DNA of 64,000 nt from CAZMGV01 sp964565925 (lineage in GTDB: Bacteria; JAGRBM01; JAHCIT01): NCBI GenBank assembly GCA_964565925.1, contig CAZMGV010000005.1:1-64000 (forward strand), read 5' to 3'. The position numbers and the translations under genes are program-made. The notes below the pieces were generated by a model. That model was not told where the DNA came from, searched no databases, and was given only the letters and a program-made list of their open reading frames with translations. Below, one piece after another: positions 16,156-24,943 of this stretch; positions within the stretch are counted from its first letter, which is position 1, and the number at the start of each line of letters is the position of its first letter.

Positions 16156-17072
16156 TTATTGCGGGCACCGGGCGGCGTTCTGGCCGGCTCGGTATTGAGC
16201 TCCACTTCAACCCGCTGTCCGAGTTTTACCGGCGTCTGTCCGGAGAGGGCGATCTTGACGATCAGCACCCGCGTATCGGATGGCTTGCCGGGGTCCTGTG
16301 GTTTCAGGCGGCGGCCCACAACTGTATCGGGAATCTCCTCGATCTTACCGGTCCAGAACTGGTCCGGGAACCCTTCGGCCGTGATCGTCGCCATTCCGCC
16401 GAGCGTGATTTTGCCGGCATCAAACTCATCCACTTCGGCCTCGATCCGGGTACGTTTCAGATCGGCTACGGTTGCGACTCTGGCTCCCGGCCCTACGGTT
16501 TCGCCTGCGTCGGCGTCACGGGAGATCACGACACCGTCGATAGGCGACCGGATTTCGAGCTTGGCGACCGTCGCTTCAAGACGGCTGACGGTCGCCCGGG
16601 CGAGTGTTTCACGTGCTTTTGCCGTATCGTAGTCACGCTCGGCCTTGTCGAGCGAACTCTCCGGCACCGTCCGGCTGGCGACCAGGCTCTTCGTCCGGTC
16701 CAGCTCCTGTTTGAAAAACTTCACATCGGCGGCGGCTTCGGAAGCATGGGCTCTGGCCTCGACCAGCGACGCGCGCTGCTCGGCACCGTCGATCTCGGCG
16801 ATGAGGTCGCCTTTCCTGACCGAGTCCTTTTCCCGGACCGGGAACCGGAGAATCCGTCCGCCGGTTTCGGACGCTAGGCTCACCTCCGCATCCGGATAGG
16901 CGACGAGCCGCCCCTCGGCCCGGATACCGTAGACTGGAGCTGTCACCGACGCGGCCACTGCCGGAGCGGGGCCTTCAGGGGCGATACTGTTCCAGCGGAG
17001 GAGTGAAAGGCCGACGGCTGCGAGTGCCACGGCAGGTCCGGTTCCCAGTTTCACCAGTTTTTTCGTTTCCAT
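16152..17072 (-). CDS. Periplasmic adaptor (HlyD/DevB-like) of an ABC exporter
   Basis: The 306-residue protein has one N-terminal membrane segment (about 9-26) and then the membrane-fusion-protein layout: a biotinyl-lipoyl-like half, a helical hairpin at about 85-150, the second lipoyl half with IRSPIDGVVISRD near 155-167, and a beta-barrel region. It would link the inner-membrane ABC exporter to an outer-membrane channel. ATG 17072 has GAGGAG at eight bases; an in-frame TTG further up is inside that ribosome site. It is last in the operon tetR - permease - ATPase - adaptor. No TolC-like gene is in the window. Confidence 0.88.
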   Translation of the reverse strand: METKKLVKLGTGPAVALAAVGLSLLRWNSIAPEGPAPAVAASVTAPVYGIRAEGRLVAYPDAEVSLASETGGRILRFPVREKDSVRKGDLIAEIDGAEQRASLVEARAHASEAAADVKFFKQELDRTKSLVASRTVPESSLDKAERDYDTAKARETLARATVSRLEATVAKLEIRSPIDGVVISRDADAGETVGPGARVATVADLKRTRIEAEVDEFDAGKITLGGMATITAEGFPDQFWTGKIEEIPDTVVGRRLKPQDPGKPSDTRVLIVKIALSGQTPVKLGQRVEVELNTEPARTPPGARNN

Positions 17073-17095
17073 GGCGTTTCTCCTCAACTTTGGAC

Positions 17096-17767
17096 TCAGG
17101 CGGCAATCAGGCCGTCCCGGATTTTCACGACCCGGTCGGCAATCGTTCGTACTTTCGGATCGTGGGTCACTATCAGGAGCCCGCGGTTCTGCTTCTTGGC
17201 GAGGTCGCGGAACAGTTCGAGCACCTGCCCGCCGATCTGGCTGTCCAGGTTGGCGGTCGGTTCGTCGGCAAGCAGGACGGCCGGACTGCCGACCAGCGCG
17301 CGGGCGATGGCGACGCGCTGCTTCTGTCCGCCGGACATGTCCCGGGGCAGGAAGTTCATCCGGTCGGCAAGTCCGACGGTCTCCAGCGCGGTCCGGGCCT
17401 GCTGGCGGGCCTCGGGTCCCTTGACGCCCTTGATGTTCAGGGCGAACTGGACGTTCTCCAGTGCCGAGAGGGCAGGGAACAGGTTGAACTGCTGGAATAC
17501 GAACCCGATCGACTTCTTGCGGATGCCGGGCATTTTCTCGGGCTGGTTAGGGTCGACCGGCTGGCCATCCACGATCACGTTTCCGCTCGTAGGCGTGAGT
17601 ATGCAGCCCAGAATCGAAAGAAAGGTTGTTTTACCCGAGCCGGAGGGGCCTTCCAGGGCGACGATTTCCCCGGCGTCCAGGTTCAGGGAAACCCCTTTCA
17701 GAACCTTCACCGTTTCGCGCCCTTCGGCGAAGGTCTTGATCACGTCGTTGGCTTCAAGAACAGGCAT
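17096..17767 (-). CDS. ABC exporter ATPase (MacB/LolD/DevA type)
   Basis: A cytoplasmic ATPase of 223 residues. Walker A is GPSGSGKTT (about 37-45), the Q-loop lies in FVFQQFNLFP, the ABC signature is MSGGQKQR (about 141-148), Walker B is VLLADEPTANLD and the switch His is in IVTHDPK. These are features of the MacB/LolD family, which drives mechanotransmission exporters rather than classical transport. ATG 17767 has AAGGGAG at seven bases. The gene is 12 bases after the permease gene and 23 bases before the adaptor gene. Confidence 0.92.
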   Translation of the reverse strand: MPVLEANDVIKTFAEGRETVKVLKGVSLNLDAGEIVALEGPSGSGKTTFLSILGCILTPTSGNVIVDGQPVDPNQPEKMPGIRKKSIGFVFQQFNLFPALSALENVQFALNIKGVKGPEARQQARTALETVGLADRMNFLPRDMSGGQKQRVAIARALVGSPAVLLADEPTANLDSQIGGQVLELFRDLAKKQNRGLLIVTHDPKVRTIADRVVKIRDGLIAA

Positions 17768-17779
17768 GCACAAGCTCCC

Positions 17780-18907
17780 TTAAGTCCGGAACACGAGTCC
17801 CGGATCGATGGAGGCCACCTTACGGAATGAAATCGCCGACGCCGCAAGGCACATGATCACGGTTCCCACAAAAACGATCCCGACAAACGGGGTCGGAATG
17901 ATCAGCTTCAGGTCCAGGCTCCGTACGGCCGGACCCAGCGCATATGCGGGGACCAGTCCCATCGCGAACCCGACAACTGCCGCGATCACGGCCTGACGGC
18001 CCAGGATCAGATAGATATCGCTGTTGCTGCCGCCGATGGCCTTCACCGTGCCGAACTCCTTGATGTGCTCCATCGTCGATGTGTAGAGCGTCTGCGCCAC
18101 CACCACGATGCCGACGAGGCAGCCGAGGAACACGGTCAGGTAGGCGTTGAGGCCGATGCCGGTGTTCGTAATCCAGTAGTTGCGCGTCTGGCGGGCCCAT
18201 TCGGCGGCGGTGAACACGTCGTTATAAGGCAGCCGTTTCTGTATCTCGCGACGGACGGTCTCGACGTCGGCGCCCGGTTTCAGCTTCACGATGATATAGG
18301 TCGTGTTGCCGTGGAGGATATCCGGAGTGATCGACTGTGCATTGCGGTAATCCATGAAAGCGATCGGTGCAGTGGTGAAGGAGCGGGCGTCCTTGGTGCG
18401 TCCGATGATTTTCATCCGGCGGCCCAGCACCTCGCGGTATTCACCGGTGTGGAAAGGGCCGAACCGTTTTTTCGCGTATTCATCCAGAAATATGAACTGT
18501 CCGCGCCTGAGATCATCGATATTCCCTTCGGTCACGTTCCAAGGGAAGTTCCACGCTTTGAAGTCTTCAAGTGCATAGATCTGCACGCCCTCCTGGGCGC
18601 CGGAGGGCAGGGCTACGTTCATGAACCAGATGATCAGGTTGTCGGCCCGCTCAACGCCGGGAACGCTGCGCACACGCTGGACGTGGGTTTCAGGGAATGT
18701 CTTGGCGAAGTCTATGTTCGGCGTGTTCTTGGACGTGACCCAGAGTTCCGCCGGCATGTGGTCAATGCCGAGCGTGGCGTTGTCGAGCAGGCCCACAAAC
18801 AGCCCCGCCTGCACGAGCACCAGCGTGACCGCGAAGGCGACGCCAAGCACGGTAATGAAAAACCGCAGCTTGTCGTGAAGCAGATTCTTTAGAGCCAGAT
18901 CGACCAT
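17780..18907 (-). CDS. ABC exporter permease (FtsX/MacB/DevC-like)
   Basis: The 375-residue protein has the MacB-type topology: a first membrane segment at about 16-40, a periplasmic domain of about 200 residues, and three segments near 255-280, 300-325 and 340-365. The block KEFGTVKAIGGSN just after the second segment is typical of FtsX-like permeases. Size and pairing with a HlyD-type adaptor match the DevC/DevB/DevA exporters, which move lipids or other envelope compounds; the cargo here is unknown. It starts six bases after the TetR gene stops. Confidence 0.9.
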   Translation of the reverse strand: MVDLALKNLLHDKLRFFITVLGVAFAVTLVLVQAGLFVGLLDNATLGIDHMPAELWVTSKNTPNIDFAKTFPETHVQRVRSVPGVERADNLIIWFMNVALPSGAQEGVQIYALEDFKAWNFPWNVTEGNIDDLRRGQFIFLDEYAKKRFGPFHTGEYREVLGRRMKIIGRTKDARSFTTAPIAFMDYRNAQSITPDILHGNTTYIIVKLKPGADVETVRREIQKRLPYNDVFTAAEWARQTRNYWITNTGIGLNAYLTVFLGCLVGIVVVAQTLYTSTMEHIKEFGTVKAIGGSNSDIYLILGRQAVIAAVVGFAMGLVPAYALGPAVRSLDLKLIIPTPFVGIVFVGTVIMCLAASAISFRKVASIDPGLVFRT

Positions 18908-18913
18908 GAGGAA

Positions 18914-19561
18914 CTACCTCGGGTCTGAAGCGGGGTTGATGACCCCCCGCAGGAACACTTCCAGTAACGTTTCGGCCTGTTTGCGGGCCGGTATCCAGTC
19001 GAACCAGGGGTCGCCCGCCATCACAAGATGGAGCGAGGCGACGCCATGGATGGTCGCCCAGGCCATCTGGGTGAGCAGATCGGCATTCTGATATTCGATC
19101 CGGATCCTGCCTTTGTTGATCGCGTCGACGCAGGTCAGCCGAAGCAGCGCGTAGGCGTCCTGTTCCGGATTTCCTTTAATGCTCAGGCGTTCTTCCGACG
19201 GTTCCAGGCTGTGGGTCGTCGGGGTCATGAACATGAACCGGTACTGCTGCGGATGGGTCAGCGCGAAGTCGAGATAGGTCAGTCCCAGCTCACGGAGGCG
19301 GACGAGTGGGTCCGCAATCGACAGGTGTTTCTGAAAGAGATGGGCGAACTCCGTGAAGTCCGCGAGGCAGATCTCGTCGAGCAGCGCCTTCTTGTCCTTG
19401 AAATGGAAGTAGATGGCGGTCGGGGTGTAGTCGATCGCCTGCGCGATCTTGCGCATGCTGACCGACTCGTAGCCTTCTTCGACGAAAAGTTTGCGGGCCG
19501 CATCCATGATCAGGGTGCGGATCTCCTCGCGTTCTCGCTCTCGTCTTTCTTTGGCTCCCAT
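18914..19561 (-). CDS. TetR-family repressor of the exporter operon
   Basis: The 215-residue protein carries an N-terminal helix-turn-helix: ILDAARKLFVEEGY-like start (here MDAARKLFVEEGYES) at about 19-33, VSMRKIAQAIDYTPTAIYFH at about 34-53 and a typical KDKKALLDE after it. The C-terminal 150 residues form a ligand and dimer domain of the TetR_C type. As first gene of the operon with two palindromic operators around its own promoter, it very probably represses itself and the exporter, and is released by the exported compound or a related effector. The ATG is at 19561. Confidence 0.93.
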   Translation of the reverse strand: MGAKERREREREEIRTLIMDAARKLFVEEGYESVSMRKIAQAIDYTPTAIYFHFKDKKALLDEICLADFTEFAHLFQKHLSIADPLVRLRELGLTYLDFALTHPQQYRFMFMTPTTHSLEPSEERLSIKGNPEQDAYALLRLTCVDAINKGRIRIEYQNADLLTQMAWATIHGVASLHLVMAGDPWFDWIPARKQAETLLEVFLRGVINPASDPR

Positions 19562-19589
19562 CGCGCTCCTCGTATCGCCGATAAGATAC

Positions 19590-19602
19590 TTAACAGTGTT
19601 AA
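19590..19602. promoter_or_regulatory. TetR operator, proximal copy
   Basis: TTAACA-G-TGTTAA is a perfect 6+1+6 palindrome that overlaps the -10 hexamer of the tetR promoter. The 14-base string ACTTAACAGTGTTA (19588-19601) recurs in inverted orientation at 19638-19651. Confidence 0.8.
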
Positions 19603-19629
19603 ACTAGCGCGATCTGATCTCCCCGTCAA
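19601..19629 (-). promoter_or_regulatory. Promoter of the tetR-exporter operon
   Basis: On the minus strand TTGACG (19629-19624) and TAGTTT (19606-19601) are 17 bases apart. The -35 is strong, the -10 weak. The two operator palindromes lie on the -10 and just upstream of the -35, so a bound repressor would block polymerase. The start of transcription would be near 19594. Confidence 0.6.
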
Positions 19630-19637
19630 CAGTTTTC

Positions 19638-19648
19638 TAACACTGTTA
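19638..19648. promoter_or_regulatory. TetR operator, distal copy
   Basis: TAACA-C-TGTTA is a perfect palindrome whose centre is 47 bases from that of the proximal operator. Read on the other strand it extends to ACTTAACAGTGTTA, identical over 14 bases to the proximal copy. A further dyad GACCG-AAT-CGGTC follows at 19653-19665. Confidence 0.78.
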
Positions 19649-19722
19649 AGTAGACCGAATCGGTCCAACATAAATATAGTAATATCAGCAAGTTAAGTAT
19701 ATTTTGGAATCAGGCCTGTAGG

Positions 19723-20307
19723 TTATTTCAGAGCCCTTTCGGCAAAAGCCAGCCGGTCGTTGCCCCAGAACATCTTCTGGCCGACAAAGAAGGTTGGCGC
19801 GCCGAATACACCCCTGGCGTGGGCTTTGTCCGTGGACTCTTTGACCGCGTTTTTGACCGGTTCCGTGTCGGTGGCGGCAAGGATCGCGGCTCCGTCGTAG
19901 CCCGTTTTATCGAGGACCGATTTCAGCACGTTGGCGCCGGCAATGTCGGCGTCGTCCACCCAGTAGGCCTTGAATACGGCATCGATGAAAGGCTCCGGGT
20001 CTTTGCCCTGTGCGGCGATTGCCGCGTGGGCACGCAGCGCTTTGAGGGTATTGGCCGGAAACCGGCTCGGCATCTTCAGTGTTACACCATAATGCGTGGC
20101 CCAGTCCTGCATGTCGTCCAGCATGTATTTCCATTTGAGCGGTTCGTTGAAGGTCGGCGGATGTCCCGTGAGCTTGAATAGCCCGCCCAGAAATAGCGGG
20201 TGGTAGACGACCTTGGCGCCGGTCCGGGCGGAGAGCGCTTTCATCTGTGTCTGGGCCAGATAGGTCCAGGGGCTTGAGAAGTCGTAGTAGAAATCGAGGG
20301 TTTTCAC
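19723..20307 (-). CDS. DsbA-family oxidoreductase, 2-hydroxychromene-2-carboxylate isomerase-like
   Basis: A 194-residue thioredoxin-fold protein of the kappa-class GST/HCCA-isomerase group. The N-terminal YYDFSSPWTYLA places Ser (about residue 11) where DsbA has its CxxC, as in NahD-type isomerases that bind glutathione. GVFGAPTFFVG near 168-178 holds the cis-Pro loop and WGNDRL the family end motif. It is cytoplasmic, without signal peptide. NahD acts in naphthalene breakdown, but no aromatic pathway genes are nearby, so the real substrate is open. It lies upstream of tetR on the same strand, separated by a 161-base gap with the operon promoter. Confidence 0.82.
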   Translation of the reverse strand: MKTLDFYYDFSSPWTYLAQTQMKALSARTGAKVVYHPLFLGGLFKLTGHPPTFNEPLKWKYMLDDMQDWATHYGVTLKMPSRFPANTLKALRAHAAIAAQGKDPEPFIDAVFKAYWVDDADIAGANVLKSVLDKTGYDGAAILAATDTEPVKNAVKESTDKAHARGVFGAPTFFVGQKMFWGNDRLAFAERALK

Positions 20308-20343
20308 AGGTCTGGTCCTTTTCAGCCCACCGGAGTCAGCCTC

Positions 20344-20372
20344 TTGAGCCCCGGCGGACGTGTCTCTATAAC
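20344..20372 (+). promoter_or_regulatory. Sigma-70-type promoter for alaS
   Basis: TTGAGC (20344-20349) and TATAAC (20367-20372) are separated by exactly 17 bases; four and five of six positions match. The leader of about 48 bases contains a stem CGTTCC (20385-20390) with GGAACG (20402-20407). No T-box features such as a specifier loop and long antiterminator are seen. Confidence 0.6.
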
Positions 20373-20426
20373 ACGGGGTCCGGCCGTTCCTGCAAATGCG
20401 GGGAACGCGCAGAGAGTGACCTTTTT

Positions 20427-23111
20427 ATGGCGAAGCAGCTTGGCAAGAAAATGACGACCCGCGAACTCCGCGAGGCGTTCCTGTCTTACTTCGAATCGAA
20501 GCAGCACCGGCGGGTGCCGTCGTCGTCGCTGGTGCCCATGCTGGCCCCCGGCAAGACCGACGAGACAATTCTCTTTACCAACGCCGGTATGAACCAGTTC
20601 AAGCGGACGTTTCTCGGCGAAGAGAAGCGGGACTACAAGCGCGCCACCACCGTGCAGAAGTGCGTTCGTGCCGGCGGCAAGCACAACGATCTCGAGAACG
20701 TCGGTTTTACAAAGCGCCACCACACGTTTTTCGAGATGCTCGGGAACTTCTCCTTCGGCGATTATTTCAAGGAAGATGCCATCAAATTCGCCTGGGAGTT
20801 CCTGACCAAAACAATCGGGTTGCCCAAGGAACGGCTGTGGGTGACGATTTTCGAGAACGATGACGAGGCGGGCAACCTCTGGAAGAAGCATACCGACGTC
20901 ATGCCGGGCCGCATCTTGAAGATGGGCGAAGCGGATAACTTTTGGCGCATGGGAGACACCGGCCCGTGCGGTCCCTGCACTGAAATCCATATCGATCTGA
21001 GCGTCGACAGGGACCCGATGACGGGCAAGGGCCCGGGTTCTGAAGATGATGTGAACGAGCGGTATATCGAGCTCTGGAACCTCGTTTTCATGCAGTTCAA
21101 CCAGAAGCCCGACGGCACGCTCGACAAGCTGCCCAAGCCATCGGTGGATACCGGCGCTGGGCTGGAACGCATTGCGGCGGTTCTTCAGGGCGTGAACGGT
21201 AACTACGAAACCGACGCACTGATGGCGATTATCCGCGACGCCGAGAAAATCACCGGCGTGAGCCTCGGGACAAGCCCGGATCTAGATGGTTCGCTCCGCG
21301 TGCTGGCGGATCACATCCGCGCCAGCACCTTCCTGATCGCCGACGGCGTGCTGCCGTCCCGCGAGGGCCGGGGTTATGTGCTTCGCCGGATCATGCGCCG
21401 TGCGATCCGTCACGGCAAAAAACTGGGCGTGGACAAGCCGTTCTTCTACCAGCTTGTTTCGGCGGTTGTCCGCGAGATGGGCGACGTATATCCCGAGATC
21501 GCCGAGAAAGAGTCCTACATCAAGGAGTCGATCAAGACCGAAGAAGATCTGTTCCTCAGAACGCTCACGCAGGGGCTGGAACTGCTGCAGGGCCAGATCG
21601 CTATCCTTGATACCTATCAGGACAAGACCAAGGCGAAGCATCTGGACGGCGCGTTCGCGTTCAAGCTGTATGACACCTATGGGTTTCCGCTCGACCTCAC
21701 GCTGACGCTGGGACGCGAGATGGGTTTCACCGTCGATGAGGCCGGTTTCGAGAAGGAAATGGAAGCCCAGCGCGAACGGTCTCGCGATTCGGCGAAGCAC
21801 GTCTCGGCGGCAGCTGATGAAGTCTATATGAAGTTCGCCGGCAAGAAGACCGAATTCCTCGGTTACGGGGAATCCGAGGCCGACGCGAAGGTTGTAGGGA
21901 TCATATTGCACGGCAAGCCTGTGGATGAAGCGGGCAAAGGTGCTGAGATTGAGTTTGTCGTGGACCGTACCGTGCTTTACGGCGAAAGCGGCGGGCAGGT
22001 CGGCGATACCGGCTTCGCCCGCAACGACACCGTCCATATCCGGATCGACGACGTTCAGAAACCGGTGGAGAATGTGTTCGTTCACCGCGGCCACGTCGAA
22101 AAGGGCACGCTGAAAGTCGGCGACAAGGTACGTCTGCATATCGACCAGGTCCGACGGCAGCGCATCCGCCGCAATCACTCGGCGACCCACCTGATGCATG
22201 CGGCGCTCCGGCGCACGCTTGGCACGCATGTGGCGCAGGCGGGCTCCCAGGTGGGGCCCGACAAGCTCCGCTTCGACTTCAACCACATGAAGCGTCTGGA
22301 AGCGACGGAACTCTCAACTATCGAAGCGCTCGTGAACGAAGAGATCCGCCGGAACGAAACGGTCGAAACAAAAATCACCTCTCCGGAAGAAGCGACCAAA
22401 GCCGGTGCCATGGCGCTCTTCGGCGAAAAATACGGCGACGAAGTCCGGGTGATCCGGATGGGCGATTTCTCGATGGAACTCTGCGGCGGAACGCATGTCT
22501 CCCGCACCGGCGACATCGGCCTGTTCAAGATTGTCCGCGAAGAGGCGGTCGCCGGCGGAGTCCGCCGTGTGACGGCCGTGACTGGTGACGCTGCGCTGGC
22601 GGAATTCGCCCGCGCCGAGCGGACTCTGGACGAGCTGGCCGGAAAGCTGAACATCACCCCGGCGGATGTGCCCGCCCGGGTCGAGAAAATGGCCGACCGG
22701 ATCAAGGAGCTAGAACGCGAAGTGGACAAGCTGAAACGCAAGCTTGTCTCCGGCGACGGAGCCCAGGATATCGGTTCCCTGATCGACAAGACCGGACCGG
22801 TGGCGAAGATCGTTCACCGCCTGGAAGGGGCTGACGTCGGCGCACTCCGGGAGTTTGCCGATCGGGCCCGCGAAAAGCTCGGTTCGGGCGTTGTCGTGGT
22901 GATCTCGGATAACGAGGGCAAGGTGGCCATTCTCGTCGCGGCAACCGCCGACCTCAAATCCAGCGTGAATGCCGGGGCAATCGTCAAGGAGATTGCTCCT
23001 CTGGTGGGTGGCAAGGGCGGCGGCAAGCCGGATATGGCCCAGGCAGGCGGAACCGACCCGGCCGGGATTCCTGCTGCGCTCGAAAAGGCCCGGCAGCTCC
23101 TGTCTAAATAA
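20427..23111 (+). CDS. alaS: Alanyl-tRNA synthetase
   Basis: Charges tRNA-Ala and edits mischarged serine. The 894-residue length fits a full-size AlaS. In order are the class II catalytic core (motif 2 region KCVRAGGKHNDLENVG, GETGPCGP-like segment here GDTGPCGPCTEIH, motif 3 GAGLERIA), the editing domain with the zinc pair HSATHLMH near 590-597 and CGGTHVSRTGDIG near 690-702, and the C-Ala domain. The frame is open from 20247, but the family start is at MAKQLGKKM or the following MTTRELREAF; AGAGAG lies upstream of 20427. It is followed 91 bases later by pilT. Confidence 0.96.
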   Translation: MAKQLGKKMTTRELREAFLSYFESKQHRRVPSSSLVPMLAPGKTDETILFTNAGMNQFKRTFLGEEKRDYKRATTVQKCVRAGGKHNDLENVGFTKRHHTFFEMLGNFSFGDYFKEDAIKFAWEFLTKTIGLPKERLWVTIFENDDEAGNLWKKHTDVMPGRILKMGEADNFWRMGDTGPCGPCTEIHIDLSVDRDPMTGKGPGSEDDVNERYIELWNLVFMQFNQKPDGTLDKLPKPSVDTGAGLERIAAVLQGVNGNYETDALMAIIRDAEKITGVSLGTSPDLDGSLRVLADHIRASTFLIADGVLPSREGRGYVLRRIMRRAIRHGKKLGVDKPFFYQLVSAVVREMGDVYPEIAEKESYIKESIKTEEDLFLRTLTQGLELLQGQIAILDTYQDKTKAKHLDGAFAFKLYDTYGFPLDLTLTLGREMGFTVDEAGFEKEMEAQRERSRDSAKHVSAAADEVYMKFAGKKTEFLGYGESEADAKVVGIILHGKPVDEAGKGAEIEFVVDRTVLYGESGGQVGDTGFARNDTVHIRIDDVQKPVENVFVHRGHVEKGTLKVGDKVRLHIDQVRRQRIRRNHSATHLMHAALRRTLGTHVAQAGSQVGPDKLRFDFNHMKRLEATELSTIEALVNEEIRRNETVETKITSPEEATKAGAMALFGEKYGDEVRVIRMGDFSMELCGGTHVSRTGDIGLFKIVREEAVAGGVRRVTAVTGDAALAEFARAERTLDELAGKLNITPADVPARVEKMADRIKELEREVDKLKRKLVSGDGAQDIGSLIDKTGPVAKIVHRLEGADVGALREFADRAREKLGSGVVVVISDNEGKVAILVAATADLKSSVNAGAIVKEIAPLVGGKGGGKPDMAQAGGTDPAGIPAALEKARQLLSK

Positions 23112-23202
23112 AAACCGCCCGTTGCGCATTGCCTGAGATCGGTTAAGCTCCCGGTAATTCACCCGTTTCTGGGAATTTGTTCCGGATCAGGAGACCTTCA
23201 GC

Positions 23203-24369
23203 ATGGAGCTGAACGAAATCCTCAAGGCTGCGCTGGGCAAGGGCTGCTCGGACATTCATATCAAGGCCGGTCTGCCGCCGATATTCCGCATGAACGGTGC
23301 GCTGGTGCCGTTCCGCGATGCGCCCCGGCTTACGCCCGACGTCGTCAACAAGATGGCGTTCGGCATTATGAACAACGCCCAGAAGAACAAGTTCAAGGAG
23401 TTCAACGAGTGCGATCTGGCTTACGGCGTTCCGGGCCTGGGCCGTTTCCGCGTCAACGTGTTCCAGCAACGCGGCACGATCGGCATGGTACTCCGCTCCA
23501 TCCCGTTCAACATTCTTTCTATCGATCAACTGAATCTACCGGGCGTTCTCAAGAAGATCGCCATGTACGAACGCGGGCTCGTGCTGGTGACCGGCACGAC
23601 CGGTTCCGGTAAATCGACCACGCTCGCCGCGATGATCGACCATGTGAACCAGAGCCGCACCGCGCACATCATGACCATCGAAGATCCGATTGAATTCCTC
23701 CACCGGGACAAGAAGTCGATCATCAACCAGCGTGAAGTGGGTTTCGATACGGTCAGTTTTGCCCACGCGCTCCGGTCGGCTCTTCGCCAGGACCCGGACG
23801 TCATTCTCGTCGGCGAAATGCGTGACTTCGAAACCATCGAAATCGCCCTGACAGCGGCCGAAACCGGCCACCTCGTGTTCTCGACCCTGCATACCCTCGA
23901 TGCGGCCGAGTCTATCACCCGTATCGTGACCGCGTTCCCGCCGTACCAGCAGAACCAGGTCCGGCTCCAGCTGGGCGGTATCATCAAGGGCATCATTTCG
24001 CAGCGCCTCGTGCCGACGAAAGACGGCAAAGGCCGTGTGGCGGCCGTGGAAGTTATGGTCGCGACGGCCCGCACCAAGGAGTGCATGGAAGACAAGGAGA
24101 AGGTGAAGGAGATCCGCTCCGCCATCCAGAAGGGCTTCCAGACCTACGGAATGCAGACCTTTGATCAGTCGCTCTTCTACCACTACAAGCGCGGAGCGAT
24201 TTCCTACGAGGAAGCGCTGCGCCAGAGCTCGAACCCCGACGACTTCGCACTCCGCGTGTCCGGTATCTCCGGCACGTCCGATACAGATTTCGATGATTTC
24301 GGCGAGAAGGCCGAGGGCGAAGTTGAGGCCGAGCACGGCGGCGACGACAGCGATCTGGAACTTGAGTAA
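23203..24369 (+). CDS. pilT: Type IV pilus retraction ATPase PilT
   Basis: Hexameric cytoplasmic ATPase that powers depolymerisation of type IV pili and so twitching motility. The 388 residues show the N-terminal PAS-like domain with KGCSDIHIKAG, Walker A TGTTGSGKSTT near 135-145, the Asp box TIEDPIEF, Walker B DPDVILVGEMRD and the His box TGHLVFSTLHT, followed by the AIRNLI-equivalent region. An acidic C-terminal tail of about 30 residues, with many Asp and Glu, makes it longer than most PilT proteins. ATG 23203 has AGGAG nine bases upstream. recX follows closely; pilC-pilS-pilR lie 4 kb downstream. Confidence 0.94.
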   Translation: MELNEILKAALGKGCSDIHIKAGLPPIFRMNGALVPFRDAPRLTPDVVNKMAFGIMNNAQKNKFKEFNECDLAYGVPGLGRFRVNVFQQRGTIGMVLRSIPFNILSIDQLNLPGVLKKIAMYERGLVLVTGTTGSGKSTTLAAMIDHVNQSRTAHIMTIEDPIEFLHRDKKSIINQREVGFDTVSFAHALRSALRQDPDVILVGEMRDFETIEIALTAAETGHLVFSTLHTLDAAESITRIVTAFPPYQQNQVRLQLGGIIKGIISQRLVPTKDGKGRVAAVEVMVATARTKECMEDKEKVKEIRSAIQKGFQTYGMQTFDQSLFYHYKRGAISYEEALRQSSNPDDFALRVSGISGTSDTDFDDFGEKAEGEVEAEHGGDDSDLELE

Positions 24370-24391
24370 GCCGTTCCGGGGGCGATCCATC

Positions 24392-24943
24392 TTGGAAAAG
24401 GGCAGGCGCCCGCCGTCAAACCGAAAGCCCCGGGAAAAACCCTCGGCGGCCGCGAAGGCCGTGGACCTGATCAGCCGGAGCATCCATTCCCGCAAAGAAC
24501 TGAAGCGAAAGCTCCTGCAGCGCGAATACACCCCGGAAGAAGTCGATAGGACCATTGGGCTTGTCGAGTCCCGCAATTTCCTGAATGAGACCCGCGACGC
24601 CGAGGCGGCGGCCAGATCGCTCGTCACCCGGGGTTACTGGGGCATCGCGATTCGGGCGAGGCTCGCGCAGCGCGGGTTCCCCAAGGGTGCCATTGAACAG
24701 GCATTGGAAAGTCTCGGGGCCGATCACTCGGCGACCGAACAGATGGAACGGCTGATACCCGGACGGCTTCCGGTCGATGAGAAGGGCCAGCGGCGTCTGG
24801 CGGCAAAGCTGGTGCGGCGAGGTGTACCGGTGCCGCTGGTTCGAAAACGTCTCAAGCAGCTTTCGGCTGAAGTTATGGAACAGATCGAGCAAGAGGCTTC
24901 AGCCGCAGGGTCCGATAGCTCCGATACTGGGGATCCTGATTGA
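24392..24943 (+). CDS. recX: Regulatory protein RecX
   Basis: Small helical modulator that binds RecA filaments and limits recombinase activity. The recognisable RecX core, three tandem three-helix repeats, runs from AVDLISRSIHSRKELKRKL to RKRLKQLS. The start is uncertain: TTG 24392, preceded by GGGGGCG, gives 183 residues with a basic Pro/Lys-rich head; another TTG at 24362 would overlap pilT. recA itself is not in the window, although recX lies near alaS and pilT, as in related genomes. The stop overlaps the start of the next gene as TTGA. Confidence 0.82.
   Translation: MEKGRRPPSNRKPREKPSAAAKAVDLISRSIHSRKELKRKLLQREYTPEEVDRTIGLVESRNFLNETRDAEAAARSLVTRGYWGIAIRARLAQRGFPKGAIEQALESLGADHSATEQMERLIPGRLPVDEKGQRRLAAKLVRRGVPVPLVRKRLKQLSAEVMEQIEQEASAAGSDSSDTGDPD

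Noticed and set aside
20308..20426. T-box riboswitch before alaS
   Set aside because: The leader is only about 48 bases after the predicted start of transcription and has no specifier loop or antiterminator sequence.
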